DNA of 64,000 bases from Ceratopteris richardii (taxonomy: Eukaryota; Streptophyta; Polypodiopsida; Polypodiales; Pteridaceae), in the NCBI GenBank assembly GCA_020310875.1, contig CM035413.1, positions 167,612,996-167,676,995 on the forward strand. Direction: 5' to 3'. A program made the position numbers and the translations under genes. Below are positions 52,367 through 64,000 of the stretch, one piece after another; the stretch's first letter is position 1, and the number at the start of each line of letters is the position of its first letter. A model generated the notes under the pieces. That model saw only the letters and a list, made by a program, of their open reading frames with translations, ran no database searches and was not told the DNA's origin.

Positions 52367-54418
52367 TCAAGGTACTAACGCCAAAAGTTGGCCTAGAGGC
52401 AGAGTGATGGATGCTTTGGACAAAATTTTCCAGGCCTGTTGAGCTTGGCTGTCTTGCTCTTGTGGACTTGTGGTCTCTACTGACGCAGAAGTGTCTACTG
52501 CTGTCTCTCCTAATGATGATGACTCTGCTGGTGCCTTCTTTTGTTCCGTTCCGTTCTCTGACGAAGAAGCCTGAGTCACTGGAATAGGTTCTGGGAACAC
52601 TGATGGTTCTGTTGTGGTCCAGTGACTAGCCTTGTTATACATCCTATGTTGTTCTTGTATCCCGGGTTCAAAGATTTCTGCTGCCGGCTGAAGTTGTCTA
52701 CCGGAACGTGTCTGGACTGTAGCAGTCTATGTCTCTAACGGTGTGATTTTTACCATGTTGGTCATTGGATTTTGGCGCTCCTTCTTTTTTTGATCATATT
52801 CCACTGCATCTTTGCAAAACCTCCTAATGTGGCCGAATTCGCCACAGAAATGACAGCGTGGAGGTGGTAAATTGGGATTTTCCGGTGGTAGTCCGTTCTG
52901 CCATCGGTTGGCATTATAATTGTTGTTCCTTTGTCCTCGGTAGTTTTGATATCCTGGGGGTTGATTGTTTCTTAGTTGCGGAGGCACATAGTAATTCGTC
53001 GGCTGTACCTGTTCTTGGATGACTGCATTGACTGTTGCTGCCCCTTGTATTCTGGCGTTGTAAACACAGTTTCCGGTGGTGTGTCCGGCAGAGTTGCAGA
53101 TAGCGCAAAACGCTTGATTTAGTGCACAATTGGCACTTGTATGCCCTGAATTTTTGCACGTGGTGCAGTATACTTGCCTGGTTATATCTTCAGTCATATT
53201 TTTGTTTGTCCTTAACCATTCCAAGTCTTCTGAAAATCCACCAACCTTGGATTCCAACTATAGAGCCATTGCAATGACTGCATCCAGTATCATTGCTCCG
53301 ACACATCTTATGATCATAATCTGCTTCAGTTGTGGGGTTAGTCCATTGATAAACCATTGAGAGATGACATCATCAGGTAGATTAGCATGTGCCTGTGGTA
53401 TCTGCCGTAAATGTGTTCTGAAGAGAGTAGCGTATTCGTGGACAGTCTGATTTGCCTTCTGTCGGTTGTTCTGTAAATAATCAAAGATCTCAGCAGGATT
53501 CTTCTTTAGTCTGAATCGTTGTAGAAAGGCATCTCGTACTGCATCGTAAGTACCAAAATGATTAATATCATATTCCGTGAGCCATCTCGCTGCTTCATTG
53601 ACCAGTGTAGATTGAAAAACAATGGCCTTATACGCCTGATCTGGTGGATGGTTAAGAACTGCATAACTTATCTCAAAAGTTCGTACATGAGCGTCTGGGT
53701 CATCTCCTAGGAATCCACCGAATTTCGTGTAGGTTACTCATGTTGGAGGCGGCCTTGGCTGACCTAGCTGTTGTTGTTGTTGTTGCCCGCTCATTGTGAA
53801 TGTTTCAGGGCTTCCTTCTGTATCTCGGGATTGATTGGTCGAACTAACTGGACTTGTATCGCCGGATGGTGCGCTTTCCGGTGTGCTGTTTCGACTTAGG
53901 ATGCTTCGGATCTCTGTTTCGAACAGCTTTCCTTCCTTCTGGATGTCTAATATCCGAAATCTTTCTTCGAAACACGAAGGTTGAGCTGATGATTCCGCAA
54001 AAAAGGCTAAACCTTTGCCAGCGATCGGTGATTCTATCACCGGAATCTCACCGGAATGAACCGAAATTGTGCCAGAATGCCATGTTTTACTGCTTTTGCC
54101 GAATTTTCCTGACATATTTCTGATCGTAGATAACTCTAAATCTTTATCTGATATTGTTAAACTAGGTTCCAACAGTGTTTTGATGCATTTTGGACTCCCT
54201 ATATCTTCGATAGGCTGGGTCGAAGTAGCACCAGAATGTACCAAAGGTGTTGATCGTTCCGCCGGAATATGACTGGAATCAGTCGTAACGTTCCCACTTT
54301 TCTTGATCATTGGGTCAGATCTAGTTATGCCTACTTCTCCCGAGGCTATCTTTTGTGATTTTCGTGCTTCAGCCTTACGGTTCTTAGGATATGTTTCGCC
54401 CGATCGAGTGACCGGCAT
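52367..54418 (-). pseudogene. Element G gag with four in-frame stops
   Basis: It starts at ATG 54418 (MPVTRSG). The retrotransposon gag/capsid region spans about 53730-53270 (ARWLTEYDINHFGTYDAVRD, FLQRFRLKKNPAEIFDYLQN). Three canonical CX2CX4HX4C zinc knuckles lie at about 53165, 53105 and 52855 (CTTCKNSGHTSANC, CAICNSAGHTTGNC, CHFCGEFGHIRRFC). Stops are TGA 53738-53740, TAG 53258-53260, TAG 52727-52729 and TGA 52367-52369, all in the frame shared with pol. No frameshift is visible. Gag packages the RNA; this copy could not make a full protein without readthrough. Confidence 0.88.
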
Positions 54419-54603
54419 GTATCATTGCCCAGTGATACTATCTGAGCAGTTTGCAACAATCTGGGTCTGTTGCTACTGTCAGTAAATCAAATGTTACTGG
54501 ATGTTTGCTTCTTACAAACTGCTAGCACTCTAATGCCACTTTCTCACAAGTAACTCGTAATCAAATGCTACTTTACCGCAGAGACTGGTAAACAGTTGCC
54601 ACT
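54419..54603 (-). other. Short leader of element G
   Basis: This is 185 bp between the primer site and the gag ATG. No repeat array or other feature is seen, unlike the 1.9-kb leaders of family 1. Confidence 0.7.
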
Positions 54604-54621
54604 TTCCCACAGACGGCGCCA
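54604..54621 (-). other. Primer-binding site of element G
   Basis: The minus strand reads TGGCGCCGTCTGTGGGAA, two bases inside the 5' LTR. TGGCGCC is the complement of a tRNA ending GGCGCCA. The remaining bases differ from the tRNA-Asp site of family 1; I did not assign the tRNA. Confidence 0.8.
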
Positions 54622-54623
54622 AA

Positions 54624-55545
54624 TGTTAAACTGATTATGGTTTAGTCGTTACTTTACTTCCTATTCAAATGCTTCAAGTTCAATCGGTTCCAAATCTTTC
54701 TAACCGCAATCGTTCTCTTAGCCATGTGGGTCCTTGGGAGTGGTAGGGGTCTGTTAAACAGAGGCCCTGTACTATTTTCCCAACTCCTCACTCGACCGTC
54801 AGTCTGTTCGCGCGTCTTGGCTCAGTAGTTGTTCTGATCAACCAAGGCCTATCAATGTAGTGGAATCCAACACTCCAGACTATTCCTGCTATAGTAGTCG
54901 AGCAGTAGTCCGGATCAACAGTCAATACACAAGACGCACTCTGGGTAACTTCACACGCATACACCACGCAGTTCTTCTTGTCACTCTACAGATTATCGTG
55001 TACCGACTTCAAGCCAAAATGCCTACTGACACTAACTTGTCGCAAACGTTCTTATTACTCTACTCGTATTCAGAACATTACCGATACTAATCTTAACACA
55101 GATTATGATACCGACTCAGTCAATTATAGAGACTCGTAACACACAATCGAACCGTGTTGGTTCGTTACACTTCCTAGCTCCACAGAAGAACTATCAAACA
55201 ACGCGTTCTAGCTTGAGCAACGTTCAGGAACACTTCAATCATTACCGGACGGAATCTCTACAACAAAGTATCGATTCGTAACACTGCATTATAACGCGCC
55301 TACGCACACAAACAGATACGCTGAAGGGAAATTGGAACAGATGGAACAGAACACATACACACACAACACTACACTTGCAATTCCCAAAAACCGGGCTCTC
55401 TACCGCTTTCCTTTCATTGCTTTAAATAGAAATCTGTTACAAGGTTTGCGCGAATCTTTCTTTACCGCGCATTTCCCGAAGGGTTCTTTCTTCATTAAAG
55501 CCCTCTGTCTAAGTACAATTGTCCTTGTCTGGCGGCCGTCTAACA
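54624..55545 (-). repeat. 5' LTR of element G
   Basis: It is 922 bp, with the same ends as the copy at 45407. About 13 substitutions were noted by eye between the two, plus the 15-bp slippage in the other copy. It adjoins the primer site, which fixes the minus orientation. Confidence 0.92.
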
Positions 55546-58500
55546 CGCGTACATAGACAAGGAAGGAACAATGTACATATTAAGTACGCAGCCAAACAAT
55601 ACCAACGAGTTTGGCGTGATTCAACCAGAGACGGAAGCAAAATCTCAAGGAAAAGAACCATTAGAAGAGCCTAGAACACCTAGAGGGAAATCTGTACTGA
55701 CACGAGTACTAATCCTAGACTGGATCCCTCAAGACAACAGAAGCATAGGGTTGTTTGTAAATAAAGAAACTAATGAAGCCTTTTGGAGATACAAGACAGA
55801 ACTACTTAGTGAGGTAGGTATCATCACTATATACGAGTTCAAGGACCCGGATACACCTGGAAAGGTTGTATACCTGGATGAGACTTCAGAAAGAGTCTTT
55901 GTGGTGCCTGACCGCGCTAAAAACACATACACATGGAGAGGTGAATTGGTATTCCCTCCATCTAGAACGAACATGAATACAAGTCAACAAGGGGCAGGAA
56001 CATCATCAGCCCATGGAAATCAAAGAGAGAAAAATAAAGAGAGACCGGAAGTAAGCTTGACTCATCCCGTAGGGAGAGATAGAACAACCACGGACACTAA
56101 TAGAGTAGATAGGCAAGGAGATCATGGAATACCAGGTGGTAGAGATGATTTTCCTCTACCTAGACCACGTGAACACGCAAGAATATTGAGACCCACTCAA
56201 TTAGTGAAATCCATGAAAAATTACTTTGATGGGACAGGAGATCCCTATGACCATGTCGCAGAATTCAAGCAAGTATTAAGAGCCGAACAAGTTGAAGACA
56301 TGTTCACGCAATATAATGCATTTGGACTAACGTTAAAGAATACCGCTTTAACTTGGTTCCAACCTCTGCAACAAAGGCAATTTAGAGACATCCATCACTT
56401 TTTAGAGTCATTCATCACTGAATTCTCTAAAAGTGGGATTAGACATGACACGTCTTCGTTGATTCATAGCTTTAAACAGACCCCTCAGGAAACAGTAAGA
56501 CTGGCAGGACGTAGGTTTAGACAATATGTTGAACGATGTCCAATGCAAGAGCTACCCTCACAAGCCAAGCAAGTGTCATTGTTTCTAGATGGCTTGTTGA
56601 GCTCTAAACTACGCTCCTACGTGTACCTAAAAGAACCCGGAACGCTAGAGCAATGTGTAAGAATTTGTATAGACATTGAGGACAACTTAGGAGACGAGTT
56701 GGAACTCTCAAAGGTCTATAAGGACTCAGACTGTTCATCTCTAGCATCCACAAAATTGTCTAGCTCAATAGAAGACCTTGCAGAAAAAGTGGCCCAGAAA
56801 CTAGGAGTTTCTAGTAAACCTAGGGTGCTAATGAACAAGCGTTGTTACACCTGTGGTGGTGATCATATGGCAAATGTGTGTCCCAATGCACCACAACCAC
56901 AAGCCAACCCTAGTGGCCAATACTGTACAATTGAGAGAAGATACACGAATCAGACGACTGAGGACTGCCCGTACAACAAACAAACCGTGAGACAGAACTA
57001 CCCACAAGCATACCCACAGCCAGGTAGGTATCAAGGCCAATACAATGCTCAGCCTTATTACTATAGGCCTCCTCAGAACTACCCATACCAGGCTCAACAG
57101 AGACCTCAACCCGTCTTAGCTCAGTAGCCACCCCCACCAGCGAATGTCATCTCAGTCAAATACGCTGCTGCAGAAGAGAATCTAAGTAGGGCCTTAGTGC
57201 CTTCTTCACCTTTGATCACAGAGGGTGACCCGAATTTGAACAGCTTTGACTCTACGCATGTAGATAGTCCACCCGCATATTACACAGAGTCACCAGAACA
57301 CGTAGAAACATATCATTACGATAGTCCACCGGTAGAACCTAGTTGGGAGCCAGACTATGCTAATGTGATGTACGCAAACCCAAATCCACGGCCCCAAATA
57401 AGACAACAAAGACCACAGGGCCCTAGAGGACCATGCTTTAGGTGCCAAGGAGATCATTTCATAAAGGATTGTCCACATCCCCCGATAGCAGGACAATCAC
57501 AGTACTATAACATCCAAGGCTTTTGTGCCGATTGTGGCAAAGAGCACATAATCAAAGATTGTCCTAAAAATCCAGTTAACGCTTCGAATGTGACACCGAT
57601 CAACGTGATAGGTATTGTAAATAACGCAGATGGATCCAACCCTACATACGTGCTGATCCAAGCTATAACAAGAGCCCAGGCGCTCTTACAGAACCAAAAG
57701 CTTAATCAAGAGAAAGTAGCCGGAACCAGTGAAGTTGCAGAATTTAGCAGTAAAAAGACAAAATCTTGGAAAGATTCTAGAGAAAGAATTAAGAGAAAAT
57801 GGAGTAAAAAGATAACTGAGTTGGAAGGAAGTTTGAAGGAATCTAGAGCCAAAATCCTAGAATTGACTTCACAGGACTTGAATCAAGAGAATCCAGCTCA
57901 AAAATCAGGATCAGTTTTAGCGGAACCCATACCCGAAAATCTAGACATGATGTTTCGTGCATATCAGGCTAGATTAAAAGAGGGACCTCAGGTAGCTGAA
58001 ATGAGCAAAAACTACCCTCGAGCTGATCTAGAAATTGAGAGAACTAAACTTTGCATGAAGATGGTAGAATTAGCACAAGCTTTGTTCGAAGCCTCTAGAT
58101 ATCTTAATTGGAATAACATGGCAAAACCGGAACTACACTTTCAAGGACTAATGGAGAGGCTAGAATATTTGATTGAAAGCAAAGAGAAAAAGGATCAGCG
58201 TAGGAACCCTATTGTCCCAGAGACACAGGAAAGGAATGCACCATCCCTGTCTCAAGTACCCAATACAGAAAGTCAAGACAATTTGTCTTCCATACATAAA
58301 TATTCACATGAGTTTTTGAGAGAAATCCAAGAAGAGAAATGGAGAAAGGAACAAGGAACCCATCCTCCTATTCAAGAAATAGATGACTTGCAGGAGCAAT
58401 TTCCCCAAGACATTCCTTCCATTTACGATGATGTAGAGGAGGAACAACTGAGTGAACACACAGCTTTTGAATCTAATTCGTTACAAGAATTACCTCAGTT

Positions 58501-61500
58501 CACAGGACCTTGGGAAGCAAAGTCTATTAGTATGAGAGCACCCACGATAATAGTGAGGAATGAAGAATCAGTAATCCCTAGAAACACGGAAGTGATCAAG
58601 AACACTAAAGTACAATGTAATCTCACTCTAGAGGAGTTGTTAAAGGTAAAACCAGAATTGTGGAAACATGTAGCAAATCAATTCCCCGAGCTTGCTACTA
58701 CTCCCTCACAAATAGGATCACGAAATAAGGTACCAGAAATACCCGTAGAAAAGATTGGAGACGTAAGCGAAGGAGAGGAAGGTAACACTTATCTTTCGAT
58801 AACCCATGAGGGCTACACCATGAAAGCCATCTTAGATTCAAGAGCCGGAGTAGCCATAGCTACCACCGCTTTATGGAAACGTTGGGGTAAGCCAACATTA
58901 AGACCCACCAGGATGAAGCTACAAATGGCTGACGGACACATAGAAAAACCATTAGGCTTACTAGAAGGCATATCTCTCACCACTTGTGGTGTAGAATTTG
59001 AGCATACCTTTGCCATTTGTGACTTTGCAAAAAATCATGCTTATGAGATGATATTGGGACGACCATTCATGCGTCAGTTGCAAATTGTACAAGATTGGGG
59101 AACCAATTCTTTGTACTTGCAACATTTAGGAGTGACTACCAAAGTCAATCTTAAAGACTATTCACATAGAGATGTACCCCCAATACAATGGAATACCATC
59201 CATAAGACACCAGTAGAGACGGAATCCGTGCACTCATTAGAATCAAATCCTTCTTGGTTGCATGAGGATACTCATTTATGGATGTGTAAAGTAGCAAAAC
59301 AAGAGGAAGAAAGGTTAGAAGCCAGGACCTTAGGTGTAGAACAACATCCAAGAACCCTTCAAGACCCAGCTTATGCACCTGTAGTATTTCCAGACGAAGA
59401 GTTTGAACCCCATGGTTGGGCAGAAATCCTAGCAACCATGGATGTAGCCATCAATGAAGAACAATGGACACCCGACTGTGACGAGGATGGCTATGATATC
59501 TCAGTTTTCATGATAGAGCCAATCATGTGCGATGCAATTTTAGAAGAGTGTGAACCTAACACTGATGCATTTGAGGATGCAAGCGATTTTGATTTAGAAT
59601 CAATTATCATGGACCCACCCTTTGCATAAGAGGAAGAATATTTTTTCGAGGTCGAGACTCACACTAAGAGACACGAGGAAATTACGAATGAGGTGAGGTT
59701 AGCCACGGAAGTGACTAACAAGAGTGAAGGCAAGAAAAGAAAGGAGAAAGAAACCATGTCAAAAAAAGAAGAATCCTTGTTTGAAGTACCCGAGAACTTC
59801 AAGAAATATGAAATCGAAGATAGAAGGATCATGGTACGAATGCCTAATATAAAGGCGAATGACGGACAAGTATATGATAACCGAGAGAAAACCAAGAAAA
59901 TAATCGTAGCCATAGAAGGAGAAGAAGAAAAATGTACATACATAGGGCATGATTTGACAAAGGAAGAAGAAGAAGAATTAGTTGCCCTATTGCGCGAATA
60001 TAGAGATGTTTTTGCTTGGAGTTACAAAGACCTAAAAGGAGTAGATCCAGATATATGTTCTCATAGAATCCCTATGACTCCAGATGCAAAACCTACGAAA
60101 CAGAAACCTTACACGTACAATGATAACTACGCTGCGAAGATTAAAGAGGAGATAGATCGCTTGATAGAAGCAGGATTCATTTACGAAATTGAGCATACCG
60201 AATGGGTATCCCCCATTGTGGTTGTGCTCAAGAAGAATGGAAAATTGTGTGTGTGTATTAACCTTCAAAAAGTTAATGCCGCCACGATTAGAGACAGTTA
60301 TCCTCTTCCTATCACGGAACATCTATTGGAAAGAGTTGCGGGCAAGGAAGTTTACAGCTTTCTTGATGGATTTTCAGGCTATAATCAAGTAGCCATTGCT
60401 CCAGAAGATCAACACAAGATGGCATTTGCCACTGAATGGGGCATATTTGCATTTCGTGTGATGCCATTTGGCTTAACAAATGCACCTGCCACTTTCCAGC
60501 GACTCATGTGTCATGGTTTTAAGGAATTCTTACGCAAGAGTTTGGAAGTTTATGTCGATGACTTATGTGCACATTCAAATGTAAGACAGACACATATCCC
60601 AGAGTTAAGGCAAATATTTGACAAATGTCGAGAATATCAGGTTTGTTTGAACCAAAAAAAAATGCGTTTTCATGGTCAGACAAGGCAAAATTCTAGGACA
60701 CATTGTGTCAAAAAATGGAATCTCTACGGATGAAGAGAAGGTGAAGGTAATTGCAGATTTACCTAGACCAACTAATGTGAAAGAGGTACAGGCATTTATG
60801 GGCCATTGCGGTTATTATAGGAGATTCATACACATGTATGCAATCATAGCCAAGCCTTTGTACTCTCTTTTAACCAATTTCGAATGGACAAATGAATGTG
60901 AAAATTCATTCAATGAACTTAAACGACGCTTGTGCTCAGCACCTATATTGACTACCCCAGATTGGAGTAAGCCATTCCATGTACATGTGGATGCATCCAA
61001 TTATGCCATAGGATGCGTGTTAGCACAACCCACGAATGAAGGTAACATAGATCTCCCCATAGCTTACGCGAGCAGACAATTGAACGCAGCAGAAAGAAAT
61101 TACACCACGACGGAACGAGAAGGATTAGGGATGATCTACGCAGTAAAGAAGTTTAGGCACTACTTGTTGGCCAACAAATTCAAGTTCTTTACAGATCATC
61201 AAGCCCTATTGTACTTAGTCAACAAGCCATGTAACACAGGACGACTAATACGATGGTTTCTATTACTCATGGAGTATGATTTTGAAGTAGTAGTCAGGAA
61301 AGGAAAGACACATCTTAGAGCTGACCACCTTTCAAGATTAACCTCAGGAGAAGCTCCTCAAGGAGTAGTGGATGATCTACCAGACGCATATTTGTTTAAC
61401 CTTGAGATAGCACCAGAATGGGCTAAACCTATAGTCCCTATTCTGACATACGGACCCAAGAATCCTAAGATAAAGATCAAAGAAGGAGAGATTACCAAGT

Positions 61501-62975
61501 CTCAGAGATACCAAATAATGGCAGGAAGCATATATAAACAGGATAATCAAAAGATTCTTGCTTGTTGTGTAGATGAATCAGAACATGCGAATTGGTTGCA
61601 ATTAGCACACATAGGTGCATTAAAGCAACATCATTCGAAACATCGAACATTACAGACTCTGCATAGACTAGGAGTATATTGGCCTTCGATGGAAGCAGAT
61701 GTCTACAAGTTGTGTAAAGAATGCCATGCTTGTTGTGAAAGACCACCAGTAGAGCATGCTACAGTATATCATGTGTCTCTCACACCAGACTGGAGTGAAC
61801 AATTAGTGACATACTTGAGGACGAAGACATTCCCTCAAGGAATGACCTTAGCACGACAACGCAGTCTAGAGCAGGAAGCTCAAGATTATTCACTTATTGG
61901 CGATAATCTATACAAAAGAGGACGAGATGGATATCTACGACAATGTGTTCATGAAAGCGATTATCTGAGCATACTAGAGACTGCACACCAAGGTGTTGCA
62001 GGAGGTCATTTTGGACCCGACAGGATAATCAAAGCCATCCTCTTTGCCGGATTATGGTGGCCCACTCTTCACATGGATGCTCATACCTATGTAAAGAGAT
62101 GTGATGTGTGCCAAAGAACTCAGTTTCCTACTCGCAGAGATGAAATGCCATTGAAACCCGTGATGGGCGGACGTGCATTTTCAAAGTGGGGTATAGACTT
62201 TGTAGGACCCATTAACCCCCCTGCAAAAGGTACACATGCGGAATACATTATTGTTGCCACAGATTATCTTACGAAATGGGTAGAGGCAAAAGCCACGAAA
62301 AAGAATGATGCACACACAACTGCAAAATTATTATTTGAAAATGTCTTTACAAGATATGGACTGCCTATAGAGTTAGTGAGCGATCGAGGCACTCACTTTC
62401 TAAACCAAGTCATTGAATATTTGTTACAGGATTTTATGGTGATTCACAAGAAATCTGCACCATATCATCCTCAGGCCAATGGTGAGGTTGAAAGCACTAA
62501 TAAGATTTGACGAAACTCGTGAACAACAAACGTTCAGATTGGGACAAACAGTTACACCACGTTGTTTGGGCATATCGAGTGGCCTACAAGACCGTACTCA
62601 ATGCAACTCCCTTTCAAATGGTTTTTGGTCAGAATGCAGTGCTTCCTTTGGACTTCTTGATACCGACCCTTAAGGTTGCACAAGAACATCAGTGGACCGG
62701 CCATGAATTATCAGCGAGAATAATGGACTTGGAACGATTAGGAGAAACCAGGCTAAAGGCGGCAGCAGGAATATATGCAGCGAGGAAGCGACAGAAAGCA
62801 TATTTTGATGCACATGTGAAAGATAAAGGCCTAAAAGAAGGAGATTTAGTTCTAGTATATACGCTGAAGCAACACGCACGTAAGTTAGAAAAGCGAGGTT
62901 ATGGACCTATGATCATTAACAGACTCTCAACAAGTGGAGCAGTACAATTAGCCACTTTAGAAGGAGATATAATGC
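55546..62975 (+). pseudogene. Element F gag-pol, second part, decayed
   Basis: It resumes exactly where 45406 stopped and matches A from gag residue ~122 to the integrase C-terminus. It keeps the zinc knuckles (CYTCGGDHMANVC, CFRCQGDHFIKDC, CADCGKEHIIKDC), RT with EVYVDDLC (about 60550), RNase H, two HHCC domains and the integrase core (SDRGTHF, GEVESTNK). Damage: TAG at 57125-57127 (CAG in A), TAA at 59627-59629, a frameshift in an A run near 60655, and a net 13-bp loss near 62505. The protease site reads LDSRAG for LDSGAG (about 58838), which should abolish activity. It is cut at 62975 before the second retropepsin region. Confidence 0.92.
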
Positions 62976-63625
62976 TGTTGCTCTAGCACAATGGTAAGTA
63001 CCACGTTAAGAAGCTTCACCTCCTTAATTGTCAATCCGCGGAAGAGATAGGAGTGATATGAAGATCGTGAATGTGAGATGAAGTGAGAGTGAAGGTGAGA
63101 AGCATAGAAATGCACACACACATACACACACACTACGAAGAGACAAGCAAGACACAATGGAAGGTGGGAAATTAGCTCTATTACTCAAGAACACTATTAC
63201 AAGCTCAAAAGAACTCTAAGCTCTTCTCTACTCCAACAAGCTAACCTCAAAAATGAGCTATCTAGCTCTTTTTATAGTTTCTAGACTAGTTTTGACCGGT
63301 TTCACATCTAGTGACCGGCATAGTTAAAAATTAGGTCCTAGATGCTATTTGGAAGGGTAAACGGTATCTAAAATTAACGAAAATTGGTACGCGCATTCTA
63401 CCTAAGCTCCTCAAGCTCGAGGACTCCTCGGCTTGCAAAAAATGGAGCTATGGATTACAAAATGGGGTTTTCTATGTTACATATGTTACAATTAGTGATA
63501 AAAATCACTGTTGAATGTTTGAAGAAATAATAAGAAACATATTTGTTTGAAAAATTGATCCGACTGGCTCCCTGCTCCGTCGTTACATGCTTCCGTGGCA
63601 TCTGTGCCTCTGGTTGCTTCCAACA
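62976..63625 (-). repeat. 3' LTR of a minus-strand family-1 element (D)
   Basis: The ends are TGTTGCTCTAGC at 62976 and GCTTCCAACA at 63625, 650 bp in all. The minus-strand TATA box is at 63269-63276, and the GT tract appears as CA repeats near 63114-63134. It inserted into the integrase region of F; the flank AATGC (62971-62975) would be one copy of the target duplication, and the other lies outside the window. Confidence 0.93.
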
Positions 63626-64000
63626 CCCCCCTCCCTCTCGCTTCTGTCGTCCCTGACAGAGCCTTGCTGTGAGGTCTGCCGGATATAGTTCTGTAGTAGG
63701 TCTTGAGCGAGGGTGTGCTCGGAAATACGAATGCCTCGGGCCAGGTCTGCCTCGAGTTTCTCCCAGTCGATAGGTTGGGGTTCTTCCGGTGGCGGGAGCT
63801 GATAGTGTGTGGAATAGACCATTCGTTCACAGGCAAATAATTGTAATAAATGAGTAGGCCTGCTTATGAATACCTCTGAATGGTATTCCCAAAAGCCGGT
63901 TGTGAACATCTCTTCGAATGTCTGCTTGTAGCACGCCGGTAGGTACTTTATTCTGCAGTGCCAGGCATAACAAACCCGTAGCAATGGCGTTGTACTCATA
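63583..64000 (-). CDS. ORF2 C-terminus of element D, continuing beyond the window
   Basis: The minus-strand frame is open from the window edge to the stop at 63583 and matches the last ~138 residues of element A ORF2 closely (LLRVCYAWHCRIKYLPACYK, IDWEKLEADLARGIRISEHT). As in A, the frame passes through the polypurine tract (63626-63642) and ends about 43 bp inside the LTR, with the same ending GSM. The preserved frame in a second, independent copy supports ORF2 as a real protein. Confidence 0.85.
   Translation of the reverse strand, partial: MSTTPLLRVCYAWHCRIKYLPACYKQTFEEMFTTGFWEYHSEVFISRPTHLLQLFACERMVYSTHYQLPPPEEPQPIDWEKLEADLARGIRISEHTLAQDLLQNYIRQTSQQGSVRDDRSEREGGVGSNQRHRCHGSM
63626..63642 (-). 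other. Polypurine tract of element D
   Basis: The minus strand reads AGCGAGAGGGAGGGGGG directly before the LTR, the same as in A. Confidence 0.88.

Larger units (their letters stand above)
45407..55545 (-). mobile_element. Second-family Ty3/Gypsy element G, 10,139 bp, inserted in element F gag
   Basis: The element has LTRs at both ends (TGTTA...TAACA), a primer site next to the right-hand LTR on the minus strand, gag-pol and a downstream extra ORF, all in the minus direction. The flanks are CGCAT (45402-45406) and CGCGT (55546-55550), a 5-bp target duplication with one change; A has CGCGT there. About a dozen substitutions and one 15-bp slippage separate the LTRs, so it is older than A but still fairly young. 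Confidence 0.93.
42445..62975 (+). mobile_element. Family-1 Gypsy element F, decayed, interrupted by G and cut by D
   Basis: The layout is the same as A: LTR, tRNA-Asp primer site, leader with CCATCGCGA array, gag-pol. Element G occupies 45407-55545. The right end is cut at 62975, near the end of integrase, by a minus-strand LTR. The second retropepsin domain, ORF2 and 3' LTR are therefore not in this stretch. It inserted into element E at 42444/42445. The 3' target duplication cannot be checked here. Confidence 0.9.

Noticed and set aside
42445..62975. Integrated pararetrovirus (caulimovirus-type) sequence
   Set aside because: LTRs, a primer site at the LTR, a polypurine tract in related copies, integrase domains and a 5-bp target duplication for A and G all show LTR retrotransposons. 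No movement-protein domain is seen.
1..64000. Host protein-coding genes
   Set aside because: Every ORF with recognisable similarity belongs to a retroelement, and the remaining stretches align with LTRs or leaders.

Overview
The window looks like intergenic heterochromatin from a land plant. Nearly every base can be assigned to LTR retrotransposons (Ty3/Gypsy and Ty1/Copia), many inserted into one another, and I found no host gene, rRNA or tRNA gene. Plant origin is inferred from the Copia and Gypsy domain types, the tRNA-Asp primer site and the large elements with extra ORFs. I cannot place the species. The reading is by eye, so percentage identities and ages are approximate.

One Gypsy family dominates; here it is called family 1. 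Its LTRs are about 640-680 bp (TGTTG...CAACA), each with a TATAAAAA box and a GT-rich tract, and its primer site matches tRNA-Asp. Copies are: head-to-head LTR remnants (1-836); a decayed minus-strand gag-pol/LTR/ORF2 tandem (2645-13128); a complete plus-strand copy, element A (20906-38259); a decayed plus-strand copy, element F (42445-62975); and the 3' end of a minus-strand copy, element D (62976-64000). A second Gypsy family, element G (45407-55545, minus), sits inside F. A third, element E (39957-42440, minus), is a truncated pol. Three Copia fragments or elements occupy 838-2644, 13129-18137 and 18138-39956; the last is split by A.

Element A is the most interesting object. It is 17,354 bp long, its two 652-bp LTRs look identical, and it is flanked by the target duplication ATTAC. 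It encodes an uninterrupted 3,151-residue Gag-Pol and a separate 1,495-residue downstream ORF2. Gag-Pol has CX2CX3HX4C zinc knuckles, a retropepsin, RT, RNase H, two successive HHCC zinc-binding domains, an integrase core, and then a second retropepsin-like domain after integrase. The tail repeats a W[VI]xK motif. ORF2 has a helical N-terminal region, a Pro/Ser/Thr-rich linker, a coiled coil and a conserved C-terminal domain, and it reads through the polypurine tract into the 3' LTR. The 5' leader carries about 24 copies of CCATCGCGA, and well-placed splice-site consensus sequences bracket that array.

Insertion order can be read from the nesting. A landed in Copia-3, and G and D landed in F. 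G has about a dozen LTR differences, and its gag-pol is one continuous frame broken only by seven stops of the C-to-T transition type, which suggests decay by cytosine deamination. F retains the same layout as A, but has two stops, two frameshifting indels and a damaged protease site.
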